A DNA stretch of 64,000 nucleotides. Source: Anaerolineae bacterium (lineage in GTDB: Bacteria > Chloroflexota > Anaerolineae > 4572-78 > J111). The position numbers were made by a program, and so were the translations under genes. This document shows positions 7,358-15,864 of this stretch, piece after piece. Below the pieces are notes generated by a model. It saw nothing but the letters and a program-made list of their open reading frames with translations. It was not told the origin of the DNA and did no database searches. Where the stretch lies: contig JAJVIM010000025.1 in assembly GCA_022071955.1 (NCBI GenBank), positions 1 to 64,000 of the forward strand, in the 5' to 3' direction. Each line of letters begins with the position of its first letter. Position 1 is the first letter of the stretch.

Positions 7358-7436
7358 GTGCGGGTAGCGAGTTGCGGGTAGCGAGTTACCCGCAGTTCAT
7401 CCTTCACCCTTCATCTTTCATCCTTATTTTTACCGG
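7358..7436. repeat. Heptamer-period tract between pheS and pheT
   Basis: Directly after the pheS stop the sequence runs in 7-base units: GCGGGTA GCGAGTT GCGGGTA GCGAGTT, then GTTCATC CTTCACC CTTCATC TTTCATC. Two unrelated heptamers thus adjoin. The tract ends just before the pheT ribosome binding site and leaves both genes intact. Confidence 0.7.
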
Positions 7437-7443
7437 AGTAACC

Positions 7444-10014
7444 ATGAAAGTACCTGTTAGCTGGCTTAAAGACTACGTAGACATTACCCTGCCCATCCCG
7501 GAACTGGCCGAGCGGCTGACGCTGGCCGGGCTGGAAGTGGGCGGCATTCAATATATTGGCCTGCCCGGCGCAGAGCTGGAATGGCCGCGCGACAAGCTGG
7601 TGCTGGGCCACATTCTGCGCGTGGAGCAGCACCCGGAAGCCGACCGGCTGGTGCTGGCCACGGTCAACATCGGCGCGGCCCAGCCGGAAACCGTGGTTAC
7701 CGGCGCGCCCAACCTGTTTGAATACGTGGGCAAAGGCGACATCAGCGGCCTCAACCTGCGCAGCCCCTTTGTGCTGGAAGGCGCCACCGTGTTCGACGGC
7801 CACGCCAAAGAACCCGGCGCTAAAATGGTGCTGAAGGGGCGCAAAATCCGCGGCATTATGAACCGCCACATGCTCTGCTCAGAAAAAGAGCTGGGCCTCA
7901 GCGACGAGCACGAAGGCATCATCATTGACCGCAACGAAACCGCCGTGCCCGGCACGCCGCTGGTTGACCTGTGGGGCGACGCCGTGCTGGACATCGACAT
8001 TACCCCCAACATGATTCGCAATGCCTGCATCGTTGGGGTGGCCCGCGAAGTGGCTGCGCTCACCGGCCAAAAACTGCGCCTGCCCGATACCCGGCTGGAG
8101 TTGCCCGCCGCGCCGCTCACCGACCGGCTGGCCATCTCCACCACCAACCCGGAACTCAACCCGCGCTTTGTGGCCATCCTCATCGAAGGCATCACCGTGC
8201 AGCCGTCGCCGTACTGGCTGCAGCGCCGGCTGCGGCTGGCCGGGCAACGGCCCATCAGCAACATAGTGGATATTTCCAACTACGTGATGCTCGAAGTGGG
8301 CCAGCCCAACCACGCCTTTGATTGGGATGTGCTGCGCCGCCGCGCCGACGACTACGCGCCCGGCGGCCCGGTGCAGATCATCACCCGGCTGGCCGAACCC
8401 GGCGAAAAAGTGACCACCCTCGACGAAAAAGTACACGCCGTGCCGGACTACTCCATTTTGGTAACCGACCCCAAAAGCAATCTGAGCATCGGCGGGATTA
8501 TGGGCGGGCTTGACAGCGAAGTCAGCGACGCCAGCCGCAACATTTTGCTGGAGGCGGCGGCCTGGAACTTCATCAACATTCGCCGCACCAGCCAGGCGCT
8601 CAACATCAAATCAGAGGCCGCCTACCGCTTTAGCCGGGGCATCCACCCCGAACTGGCCATGGTTGGCGCGCTGCGCGGGGCCAAATTGATGACCGAACTG
8701 GCCGGCGGGCAAATCGCCGCCAATCTGCTCGACTACTACCCCAACCCGGCCCAACCGGTTGTGGTCGATTTGCCGCAGGCCGAAGTTACCCGCATTCTCG
8801 GCATCGATTTGAGCGCCGATGAAATCGCCGCCATCCTTGAGTCACTGGAATTTAAAGTCGAAGAAATTTCAGCCTCCAGCCTTCAGCCTTCAACCTTGCA
8901 GGTTATCGTGCCCGACCACCGGCTCGACATTTCCGCCGACCCGGTTATTGGCCGGGCCGACCTCATCGAAGAAATAGCCCGTGTGTACGGCTACGACCGC
9001 GTGCCGGTGAGCGAAATGGCCGATGAACTGCCGCCGCAGCGCAACAACCCCTCGCTGACCCGCGAGGAAAAAATGCGCGATTTGCTGACCGCCGCCGGCT
9101 TGCAGGAAGTGATCAGCTACCGGCTGACCACCCGCGAAGCCGAAGCCCGTGTGCTGGGCAAAGCATACACCCAATCCGCCGAGTATGTGACGCTGGCCAA
9201 CCCCTCCACTCCGGAGCGGGCGGTTATGCGCCACAGCATGCTCAACAGCGTGCTGGAAAATCTGGCCGAAAACAGCAAGCACCGCGACCGGGTGCAGGTG
9301 TTTGAGCTGGGCCACGTTTATCTGCCCGGCGCTGGCGGCAATGGCGAAGCCGCTATTCTGCCCAACGAGCAGCCCCGGCTGGCGCTGGCCATGACCGGCC
9401 CGCGCGAGGAATCCGGCTGGCTGCCCACCGACAGCACGCCGGTTGATTTTTTTGATGGGAAAGGTGTGATCGAATCGCTGCTGGATGGGCTGCACGTGGG
9501 GCAGGTGACCTATCGCCCGGCCAAAAATATGGCCTTTTACCCCGGCCGCACCGCCGAAGTGCTGGTTAACGGCCAGCCGGTGGGGCTGGTCGGCCAGCTT
9601 CACCCGCATGTCGTCGCCGCGTATGGCGTAAAACTGGCCGATGACAGCCAGCCGGTGCTGGTCGCCGATTTTGATTTGAGCGTGCTGCTGGCGCACGTGC
9701 CAGACAGCCACGTGGTGCGCGGTGTGCTTCGCTTCCCGCCGGTACAGCAAGACATCGCTGTGGTGGTGGATGAGGCCGTTACCGCCGAGCAGGTGCTGAC
9801 GCTGATTCTGCAAACCGGCCAGCCGCTGCTGCGCGACGCTCGCCTGTTTGATGTGTTCCGCGGCCAGCAGTTGGGCGCGGGCAAAAAGAGTTTGGCTTAC
9901 AGCCTCACCTTTCAGGCCGAAGACCGCACCCTGACCGACAACGTGGTAGCCAGGCAGCAGGCCAAAATTGTGCAGCGCCTTGAGCGCGAACTTGGCGCTC
10001 AATTGCGCAGTTAG
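7444..10014 (+). CDS. pheT: Phenylalanine--tRNA ligase beta subunit
   Basis: The 856-residue beta subunit carries editing and tRNA-binding functions of PheRS. It starts MKVPVSWLKDYVDI, the classic PheT N-terminus. An EMAP-like tRNA-binding domain (about 45-165) is followed by B3/B4 editing domain, B5 domain, the catalytic-like core (EEKMRDLLTAAGLQEVISY) and the anticodon-binding ferredoxin-fold domain at the C-terminus (VLRFPPVQQDIAVVVDE). ATG at 7444 follows CCGGAG; a longer frame to 7372 lies in repeat sequence. Around residues 475-485 a short run SASSLQPSTLQ is encoded by a heptamer repeat tract (8872-8899) and looks like a surface-loop insertion. Confidence 0.97.
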   Translation: MKVPVSWLKDYVDITLPIPELAERLTLAGLEVGGIQYIGLPGAELEWPRDKLVLGHILRVEQHPEADRLVLATVNIGAAQPETVVTGAPNLFEYVGKGDISGLNLRSPFVLEGATVFDGHAKEPGAKMVLKGRKIRGIMNRHMLCSEKELGLSDEHEGIIIDRNETAVPGTPLVDLWGDAVLDIDITPNMIRNACIVGVAREVAALTGQKLRLPDTRLELPAAPLTDRLAISTTNPELNPRFVAILIEGITVQPSPYWLQRRLRLAGQRPISNIVDISNYVMLEVGQPNHAFDWDVLRRRADDYAPGGPVQIITRLAEPGEKVTTLDEKVHAVPDYSILVTDPKSNLSIGGIMGGLDSEVSDASRNILLEAAAWNFINIRRTSQALNIKSEAAYRFSRGIHPELAMVGALRGAKLMTELAGGQIAANLLDYYPNPAQPVVVDLPQAEVTRILGIDLSADEIAAILESLEFKVEEISASSLQPSTLQVIVPDHRLDISADPVIGRADLIEEIARVYGYDRVPVSEMADELPPQRNNPSLTREEKMRDLLTAAGLQEVISYRLTTREAEARVLGKAYTQSAEYVTLANPSTPERAVMRHSMLNSVLENLAENSKHRDRVQVFELGHVYLPGAGGNGEAAILPNEQPRLALAMTGPREESGWLPTDSTPVDFFDGKGVIESLLDGLHVGQVTYRPAKNMAFYPGRTAEVLVNGQPVGLVGQLHPHVVAAYGVKLADDSQPVLVADFDLSVLLAHVPDSHVVRGVLRFPPVQQDIAVVVDEAVTAEQVLTLILQTGQPLLRDARLFDVFRGQQLGAGKKSLAYSLTFQAEDRTLTDNVVARQQAKIVQRLERELGAQLRS
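8872..8899 (+). repeat. Heptamer tract inside pheT
   Basis: AGCCTCC AGCCTTC AGCCTTC AACCTTG are four consecutive variants of one 7-mer inside the coding sequence, translated as a Ser/Leu/Gln-rich loop. The unit count keeps the pheT frame open. Confidence 0.6.
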
Positions 10015-10023
10015 TTTAAAGAA

Positions 10024-10062
10024 GTTGTGCTTTTCGGCGGCTCTGCCGCCGAAAAGCACAAC
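10024..10062. terminator. Strong 18-bp hairpin between convergent pheT and a kinase gene
   Basis: GTTGTGCTTTTCGGCGGC (10024-10041) and GCCGCCGAAAAGCACAAC (10045-10062) are perfectly complementary with a 3-base loop. It lies between two converging stops and could act in both directions, although no long T-run follows. Confidence 0.75.
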
Positions 10063-10078
10063 CAAAAAACTCTCAAAG

Positions 10079-13000
10079 CTACGTTAATTCTTTGAGCGAG
10101 ACATGCTTGAGCAGCGCCTGCACTTCCTGTTCAAGTTGAGCCAGCGCCGCCGGCGCGGCCGCCATTTCCGCCACTTTGCCAATATTTTCCAGGTGCAGGG
10201 CCGCTGCCTGCACACCATTGATGCCCAGATTGGCCGCCGCGCCTTTTAAGGTGTGGGCGTGGCTGGCTAACGCTGCGGCGTCGGAATCGTCAATCGCCCC
10301 GACAATTTTAGCCAGATACGTCTCAATTTCAGTCACAAAAAAGCTCAATAGCTCATCGTAATCGGCTTCGTCCAGCCCCAGCCGGGCCAGCGCGCCGGCT
10401 TTATCAAGGATGGCCGGAGACTGTTCCGGTTCCGGCGGGGGCGCGGCTGTTTCTTCAGCGTTCATCCGGCGCTCGATGGTGGTTAGCAGTTCTTCCCGCC
10501 GAATAGGCTTGGTCACGTAATCGTCCATGCCGGCGGCCAAAAAACGCTCGCGGTCGCCTTTCATGGCGTGTGCGGTCATAGCGATCACCGGCACGTGTTG
10601 CCAGCGGGGATCGTTTTTGATGATTTGAGTGGCTTCCAGCCCGTCCATTACTGGCATTTGCACGTCCATCAGAATCAGGTCACAGGCGCTGTGCGCCAAC
10701 CATTCCAGAGCAACCTTGCCGTTTTCGGCGTAGCTCACACGATAACCGGCATTTTTGAGCAAAACCTGGGCCAGCCGGCTGTTGATGTGGTTATCTTCAA
10801 CCAGCAGGATGTGCCACGGGCCGGTTGGCGGCGGCACGTTTTTGGTGTGGCTGGCCGCCGGTTCCGGCTGTGCCGGTTGGGTCTCGGCTGCGGCGCGGTC
10901 CATCACGTCCTGAATCACGCTGAGCAATTGCGATTGCTTGATCGGTTTGGTGATGTAGGCCGACCAGCCCAGGTGCTGCCGGTTGGTTACGTAGCCCAGG
11001 TTATCCACAGACGTCAACATAATTGCCGGGAGCGCCTGCAACATAGGGGTGTGCCGAATCCGGTGCAGCACTTCCAACCCGCTCATACCCGGCATTTGCA
11101 CATCGAGCAGCGCCAGTTGAAACGGGTTGTTGTCAGCCGCGGCCCGGGCGAGCAGGCTCAAGCCGTCCGGGCCGTTTTCGGTGATGACCGGCCGGCAGCC
11201 AAAACCAAGCAGGGTTTGGTACATGATTTCGCGATTGGTGGCGTTATCGTCGATGACCAATACGCGCAAATTTTTCAGGCTGGTGGCAATTTTGGGCCGG
11301 TTCAACGCGTCGGCCTCAAGCTGGTGTTTGAAGATGAGGTTGAAGTGGAAGCTGGTGCCTTGCCCCACCTGGCTTTCTACCCAGATTCGGCCGCCCATCA
11401 TTTCTACCAATTGCCGGGAAATGGCCAGCCCCAGACCGGTACCGCCGTATTTGCGGGTAATGCCGCCATCGGCCTGGGCAAAGCTGCTAAAAATAAGACC
11501 CTGCTTTTCCGGCGGAATGCCAATGCCCGTATCGGCGACGGTGCATTGCAATTCTACGTGATTGGCGCTGCTGCTCTGCAAAGCAATAGACACCACTACC
11601 TCTCCGTGATCGGTGAATTTGATGGCATTGCCCACCAAATTAACCAGCACCTGCCGGAAGCGCAGCGGGTCACCGCGCACGCCGGCGGGCACCTCCGGAT
11701 GTACGTTCAGAATCAACTCCAGGCGCTTTTCACCGGCCCGTTGAGCCATAATATCGGCCAGTTGCTCGGTTACCTGGTGCAGATCAAAATCAATTTCTTC
11801 CAAAGTCAATTGCCCTGCTTCTATTTTTGAAAAATCCAGAATATCGTTGATCAGACTCAATAGCGACTCGGCCGATGTTTGCACGGCGGTCAGATAGTCG
11901 CGCTGTTCGGCGGTTAAATCGGTGCCGAGCGCCAGTTCGGTCATGCCGATGACGCCGTTCATGGGGGTGCGGATTTCGTGGCTCATATTGGCCAAAAATT
12001 CGCTCTTGGCTTTGTTTGCTGCTTCGGCGGCTTCTTTAGCCTGGCGGATGGCTACTTCTACGCGGCGGTGGTCAGAAATATCGATCATCGTGCCAATCAA
12101 GCCGGCCACATTGCCGGCGGTGTCGGCAAAGGTGGCCTGAGAAATGGTAAAATCGTGGGTTGTGCCGTCGCTGCAGGTTACTTCGGCCTCGTACACCAGC
12201 GTCCCGGATTGAGTGATCAGTTCCATATCCATTTCGTAGTAGATTTCTTGCAGGTGGGCCGGGATAAATTCGGGCAGGTCATGGGCCATCCGGCCAATAA
12301 TCTGTTCTTTGGACAGCCCAACGATTTGCTCGGCAAAGGTGGTGTTGCAGCCCCGGTAAACGCCTTGCTTGTCTTTGTAGAAAACGGGGGTGGGGATAGT
12401 ATCCAGCAGCGTTTGCGAGAATTGGAGGCTGGTTCGTAGCCGCTCTTCGGCTTGAAGCATTTTGAGCGAAATAAAGCCGATAATCACCAGCAGCCCCACC
12501 GATACGCCCAGCATCACCAGCGATGAGCGCATGGTGAGCGCACCAAGCTGATCGCGCTGGGTTGTAACATCGTAATAAAGCTCAACGGCTCCTTTAAATT
12601 TACCGTTGACCATAACCGGCACAAAAGTTTCCAACACATCTTTGGTAACGGTTTGACCTTCCAGCGATTGATCATTTTTCTCTACAACTTTGGTGTAGAT
12701 ATTACCTTTGGCCACGATGTCATAAAAAAAGGAATTTTCAACCACCTGGCCAATTTCAGAACGGTCCGTGGCATAGATGATCTGTCCGGTCGCCGAAATC
12801 AGTGCGAGGTTGGCCAGGTCAAAATCGTTTTTTACAAAGTTGAGGTAGGATATAATGTTTTGGTCAACCGAGTTTTTGGTCAACCCCTGGCTGGCTAATT
12901 GGGGCACCGAAACAATGTGCGAGGCCAACTGAACTGCATCTCGTTCTGTGTTTTTTACCAGTAACTCGGTAAACATAGGAAAGATGACCAGCAGATTGAC

Positions 13001-13114
13001 CAGCGGGAAAAAGATGGCCACAACCGCGGCAATCAGAAACATATTTCTGAGCGTTTTGTGCTGAAACAGCGCCGCCAACTGTGTGCTGATTTCCCTAAAA
13101 TTGAATCGATCCAT
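10079..13114 (-). CDS. Hybrid sensor histidine kinase with two receiver domains and an HPt domain
   Basis: This 1011-residue membrane kinase has, in order: a transmembrane helix (about 25-50), an extracellular double-Cache-like sensor region (50-180), a second helix (ALTMRSSLVMLGVSVGLLVIIG), a PAS domain (about 235-350) ending VAGLIGTMIDISDHRR, HisKA with H-box FLANMSHEIRTPMNGVIGMTE, and HATPase with N-box VGNAIKFTDHGEV and G-boxes DTGIGIPPEKQG / GGTGLGLAIS. Receiver 1 (ALLDVQMPGMSG) and receiver 2 (ILMDVQMPVMDG) follow, then a C-terminal HPt module (AHTLKGAAANLGI). All phosphorelay residues are present (His, Asp, Asp, His), so it could carry a complete relay. No dedicated output regulator is adjacent; ligand unknown. 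ATG at 13114 follows AGGGA. Confidence 0.95.
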   Translation of the reverse strand: MDRFNFREISTQLAALFQHKTLRNMFLIAAVVAIFFPLVNLLVIFPMFTELLVKNTERDAVQLASHIVSVPQLASQGLTKNSVDQNIISYLNFVKNDFDLANLALISATGQIIYATDRSEIGQVVENSFFYDIVAKGNIYTKVVEKNDQSLEGQTVTKDVLETFVPVMVNGKFKGAVELYYDVTTQRDQLGALTMRSSLVMLGVSVGLLVIIGFISLKMLQAEERLRTSLQFSQTLLDTIPTPVFYKDKQGVYRGCNTTFAEQIVGLSKEQIIGRMAHDLPEFIPAHLQEIYYEMDMELITQSGTLVYEAEVTCSDGTTHDFTISQATFADTAGNVAGLIGTMIDISDHRRVEVAIRQAKEAAEAANKAKSEFLANMSHEIRTPMNGVIGMTELALGTDLTAEQRDYLTAVQTSAESLLSLINDILDFSKIEAGQLTLEEIDFDLHQVTEQLADIMAQRAGEKRLELILNVHPEVPAGVRGDPLRFRQVLVNLVGNAIKFTDHGEVVVSIALQSSSANHVELQCTVADTGIGIPPEKQGLIFSSFAQADGGITRKYGGTGLGLAISRQLVEMMGGRIWVESQVGQGTSFHFNLIFKHQLEADALNRPKIATSLKNLRVLVIDDNATNREIMYQTLLGFGCRPVITENGPDGLSLLARAAADNNPFQLALLDVQMPGMSGLEVLHRIRHTPMLQALPAIMLTSVDNLGYVTNRQHLGWSAYITKPIKQSQLLSVIQDVMDRAAAETQPAQPEPAASHTKNVPPPTGPWHILLVEDNHINSRLAQVLLKNAGYRVSYAENGKVALEWLAHSACDLILMDVQMPVMDGLEATQIIKNDPRWQHVPVIAMTAHAMKGDRERFLAAGMDDYVTKPIRREELLTTIERRMNAEETAAPPPEPEQSPAILDKAGALARLGLDEADYDELLSFFVTEIETYLAKIVGAIDDSDAAALASHAHTLKGAAANLGINGVQAAALHLENIGKVAEMAAAPAALAQLEQEVQALLKHVSLKELT

Positions 13115-13368
13115 TATGCTTGTCCCTGCCTTACGTGGTATTGGCCACCGCTTAATGATTAGCCAGACTACCCAAAGTTACCCGCAGGCAATGCGGTCAG
13201 TTTTAGTATACTGTTAACCACAGTTAAAATCTGTAAAAATTGCGTAACAATTGCGTAAGTCCGGCATAAAGAGCGGAGGGCGATTAACCGTTGCGCAGGG
13301 GAGATAGCCAACTGGCAAAAGTGTGTTAAACTTGTTTGGATTAGCCAAAAAATCACAAGGAGGATGCC

Positions 13369-13785
13369 GTGGTTGTTACGCAGCAAATTCATCTGTCAAC
13401 CCAGGGCTTTTGCGATTTTCACAATATTACTCAGGCGGTAACCGGCGCGGTTAAAGCCAGCGGCCTGAAAAATGGTATCGTCACCGTCTTCTCGCCGAGC
13501 GCTACCAGCGCCATCACCACCGTGGAATACGAAGAGGGTATGTTGCAGGATTTTCAGGCGCTCATGGAACGCCTTGCCCCCGCCGATGGAGAGTACCGAC
13601 ACAACGAACGCTGGCACGATGGCAACGGCTTTTCTCACGTGCGGGCGGCGCTGCTGGGGCCAGGCGTCACTGTGCCGCTGGTTGATGGCCAATTGACGCT
13701 CGGTACGTGGCAGGAGATCGCGTTTATTGATTTTGACAACCGCTATCGCCAGCGCCGCGTGGTAGTGCAGATTGTAGGAGAGTAG
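13369..13785 (+). CDS. yjbQ: YjbQ family protein (UPF0047, secondary thiamine-phosphate synthase)
   Basis: This 138-residue protein belongs to the compact YjbQ/UPF0047 family, whose E. coli member shows weak thiamine-phosphate synthase activity. Characteristic segments are NGIVTVFSPSATSAITT, the E-E pair in VEYEEGML, WHDGNGFSHVRAALLG with the conserved His of the putative metal site, and the closing GTWQEIAFIDFDNRYRQRRV. GTG at 13369 is favoured by AAGGAGG six bases upstream. The gene is short, single and convergent with crtB, whose stop is only 5 bases away. True physiological role in this organism is unknown. Confidence 0.92.
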   Translation: MVVTQQIHLSTQGFCDFHNITQAVTGAVKASGLKNGIVTVFSPSATSAITTVEYEEGMLQDFQALMERLAPADGEYRHNERWHDGNGFSHVRAALLGPGVTVPLVDGQLTLGTWQEIAFIDFDNRYRQRRVVVQIVGE

Positions 13786-13789
13786 GGGG

Positions 13790-14752
13790 TTACTGCACCC
13801 GCTGATTGCCCATGCGTTGCGCCTGCCACCACAGGGCCGGAATGCGCCGCACTTTGCCCCAGCCGGTTACGTGCGCCCGGCGCGAGAACACATCGTAGTC
13901 ATTGTCCTCAATATTTTTTAGAATACCGCGGTAAAAATCGGCGGCGGCGATGATGGCCAACCGGCCTTCCGGGGCCAGCAGGGCAATGCCCGGCCAGGCT
14001 TCGTTGTACAGCCGGCGGGTGCGCTCAATTTGAAAGCGCATAAACCCACGCCAGCGGTCAGACACGCGGCCGGCGGCGATGTCGCTTTCAGCCAGGCCGA
14101 AGGCGGCCAGCTCTTGCCGGGGCAGGTACATGCGGCCGCGCTGCCAGTCTTCGGCCACATCGCGCAAAATATTGGTCAGTTGCAGGGCGACGCCCAGTTT
14201 GACCGCGTAGCCGATGGCCGTTTCAGAGGCGTAGCCGATGATGTGCATGCTCATCAGCCCCACGGTTGAGGCTACGCCGTAGCAGTAGTTGGTTAGCTCC
14301 TCAAAAGTCTGGTAACGGGTTTGGTGCAGATCGCGGGCCACACCGTCGATGAGTTGTTCGGCGTATTTGGGGGGCACCCGATAGGCGGCGCGGGCGTCGG
14401 CCCAGGCTACGGCTACCAGATTATCGGTGGCCGGCCGGCTGACCAGCGATTGGTGCCGCCAGATGTCAAGCTGATGAGTCACGTTAGCGCCGGGGTGATC
14501 GACAATGTCGTCGGTGACGCGGCAAAAGGCGTACAGCGCCCGAATCGCGCGACGTTTGGGCGCGGGCAGCAGCCGGGAAGCCAGCGAAAACGAACGGCTG
14601 TGGCAGGCCGTCATTTCCTCACACCAGGCATAGGCATCATTCAGTAAATTCTGCTCAAAGCCGTGTAGCCCTCGCTCCGGCGTGAGTGATAGTTTGGCTT
14701 CGTAGGCCATCGCCAGCAACGGTTGTTCCCAATCCCTGATGTGCAGTGTCAT
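13790..14752 (-). CDS. crtB: Phytoene/squalene synthase family protein
   Basis: The product is a trans-isoprenyl diphosphate synthase that condenses two GGPP (or FPP) head to head. Two aspartate-rich motifs are present: FCRVTDDIVDHPG and LQLTNILRDVAEDWQRGRMYLP. It also has the early SFSLASRLLPAPKRRAIRALYAFCR segment characteristic of CrtB. 320 residues is normal. ATG at 14752 is preceded by GGAGGG. No other carotenoid gene (crtI, crtY) is nearby, so whether the product is phytoene or squalene is not decided by context. The motif spelling fits bacterial phytoene synthase better. Confidence 0.9.
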   Translation of the reverse strand: MTLHIRDWEQPLLAMAYEAKLSLTPERGLHGFEQNLLNDAYAWCEEMTACHSRSFSLASRLLPAPKRRAIRALYAFCRVTDDIVDHPGANVTHQLDIWRHQSLVSRPATDNLVAVAWADARAAYRVPPKYAEQLIDGVARDLHQTRYQTFEELTNYCYGVASTVGLMSMHIIGYASETAIGYAVKLGVALQLTNILRDVAEDWQRGRMYLPRQELAAFGLAESDIAAGRVSDRWRGFMRFQIERTRRLYNEAWPGIALLAPEGRLAIIAAADFYRGILKNIEDNDYDVFSRRAHVTGWGKVRRIPALWWQAQRMGNQRVQ

Positions 14753-14861
14753 AATGCTTCCCTCCGCCTGCTAGTTTTGTCCAGATTTTACCTCCAATAG
14801 TTTAAAATATCCTTAATTTGTACTGGTTTTGTAATAATTTTGTCTATATATGAAGGCAAAT

Positions 14862-14899
14862 AAAAAAGACCGTTGGCAACTTGTCCAACGGTCTTTTTT
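14862..14899. terminator. Bidirectional intrinsic terminator
   Basis: AAAAAAGACCGTTGG and CCAACGGTCTTTTTT form a 15-bp stem with an 8-base loop. It lies just past the stop of the leftward gene ending at 14914 and about 110 bases upstream of the crtB start. Confidence 0.85.
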
Positions 14900-14913
14900 G
14901 AAAGAATTAGCCG

Positions 14914-15555
14914 TTATCGCCCGGCGCGTACATCCTGCATGCGATTGACGACGATCTGGCCAAAGCGTTCTTCCTGCCACGGATCGCCGCGTTCGTGGTA
15001 ACCGTAGGTTTCCCAAAAACCGGAGCGGTCTTCGGCCATAAATTCAAGGCCGCGCACCCATTTGGCGCTTTTCCACAGGTACAGTTTGGGTACCAGCAGC
15101 CGCACCGGGTAACCGTGCTCCGGTTCTAACGGCTGGCCTTCGTATTTGAGTACAAACATCACGTCGTCATCCAGCAGATATTCCAGCGGCAGATTGGTGG
15201 TGTAATCGGGGTCGGCGTGAACCATTACAAATTTGGCTTCGGGCAGCAGCTCAACATGTTTGAGCACCTCGGCCACCGGGATGCCCTCAAACCGCGAGTC
15301 GAGTTTGCTCCAGCGGGTAACGCAGTGCATATCCGATACCTGCTCGCGGTGGGGCAGGTTGTTGAACTCGTCCCAGGTAAAGCGGCGGGGCTGCCGGACC
15401 AGGCCGCTAACGAAAAAATCCCAGGTCGATAAATCGTAGCGGGGGATAGCGCCGTAATGGAGCACCGGCCATTTTTGGGTGAGCGACTGGCCCGGCGGCA
15501 GCCGGTGCCGCAGTTGAGTCTGAGCCTCTTGCCGATTATTTTTTCTGAATAACAT
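14914..15555 (-). CDS. Sulfite-oxidase-like molybdopterin oxidoreductase
   Basis: The 213-residue protein matches the oxidoreductase molybdopterin-binding domain family (SUOX/MsrP fold). It shows DMHCVTRWSKLDSRFEG, whose cysteine is the expected molybdenum ligand, VMVHADPDYTTNLPLE, GYPVRLLVPKLYLWKSAKWV and the closing GFWETYGYHERGDPW. Unlike MsrP there is no Tat signal, so a soluble cytoplasmic enzyme is likely. No heme or dimerisation domain is attached. Substrate unknown. ATG at 15555 follows AGGAGA; a GTG one codon earlier is possible. It is single-cistron with a terminator at 14862-14899. Confidence 0.88.
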   Translation of the reverse strand: MLFRKNNRQEAQTQLRHRLPPGQSLTQKWPVLHYGAIPRYDLSTWDFFVSGLVRQPRRFTWDEFNNLPHREQVSDMHCVTRWSKLDSRFEGIPVAEVLKHVELLPEAKFVMVHADPDYTTNLPLEYLLDDDVMFVLKYEGQPLEPEHGYPVRLLVPKLYLWKSAKWVRGLEFMAEDRSGFWETYGYHERGDPWQEERFGQIVVNRMQDVRAGR

Positions 15556-15723
15556 CACGCCTCTCCTTTCACGTTACCTACTTGGATACAGTGTACCGGT
15601 AAATTATTACGGCGCAATGACGAAATTATTGCAAAAATCTTAAGTGAGCCAGCAATTTGAGGGCGAATGATGTCAATTGTGTCTGCCTGCGAGTATGCGC
15701 AGTCGGGTTGGTTGAAAATAAAA

Positions 15724-15751
15724 GTAGGGGCGCTCTGCGAAGCGCCCCTAC
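15724..15751. repeat. Short GTAGGGG palindrome, same ends as the hsdM/hsdS elements
   Basis: GTAGGGGCGC (15724-15733) and GCGCCCCTAC (15742-15751) are perfectly complementary around an 8-base loop. The outer GTAGGGG/CCCCTAC matches the elements at 1108-1178 and 1262-1333, suggesting a reduced member of that family. Confidence 0.7.
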
Positions 15752-15828
15752 CCGGTGAAAGTCATTTACATTTACAGTAAAACCGTAGGTTAGGCGTGTA
15801 ACCCCCGGCCACGTTGCAAGCGTGACCT

Positions 15829-15858
15829 ACTGCCGATTCCTGGCTTCTGATTCCTGTT
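15829..15858. repeat. Heptamer-period tract
   Basis: TACTGCC GATTCCT GGCTTCT GATTCCT GTTTTTA run in register directly downstream of the leftward DUF4349 gene stop at 15865. Confidence 0.5.
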
Positions 15859-15864
15859 TTTAGC

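Larger units (their letters stand above)
15559..15864. other. 306-bp intergenic region with two repeats and no gene
   Basis: No convincing coding frame is present. It holds the GTAGGGGCGC palindrome (15724-15751) and a heptamer tract (15829-15858). The promoter of the leftward oxidoreductase presumably lies close to 15560-15640, but no good -35/-10 pair stood out. Confidence 0.6.

Noticed and set aside
8890..10065. 391-residue leftward frame opposite pheT
   Set aside because: It is antisense to a fully conserved pheT and its composition mirrors GC-rich codon positions; no ribosome binding site or family resemblance.
10568..11830. 420-residue rightward frame opposite the hybrid kinase
   Set aside because: It is a shadow of the kinase and receiver domains on the other strand.
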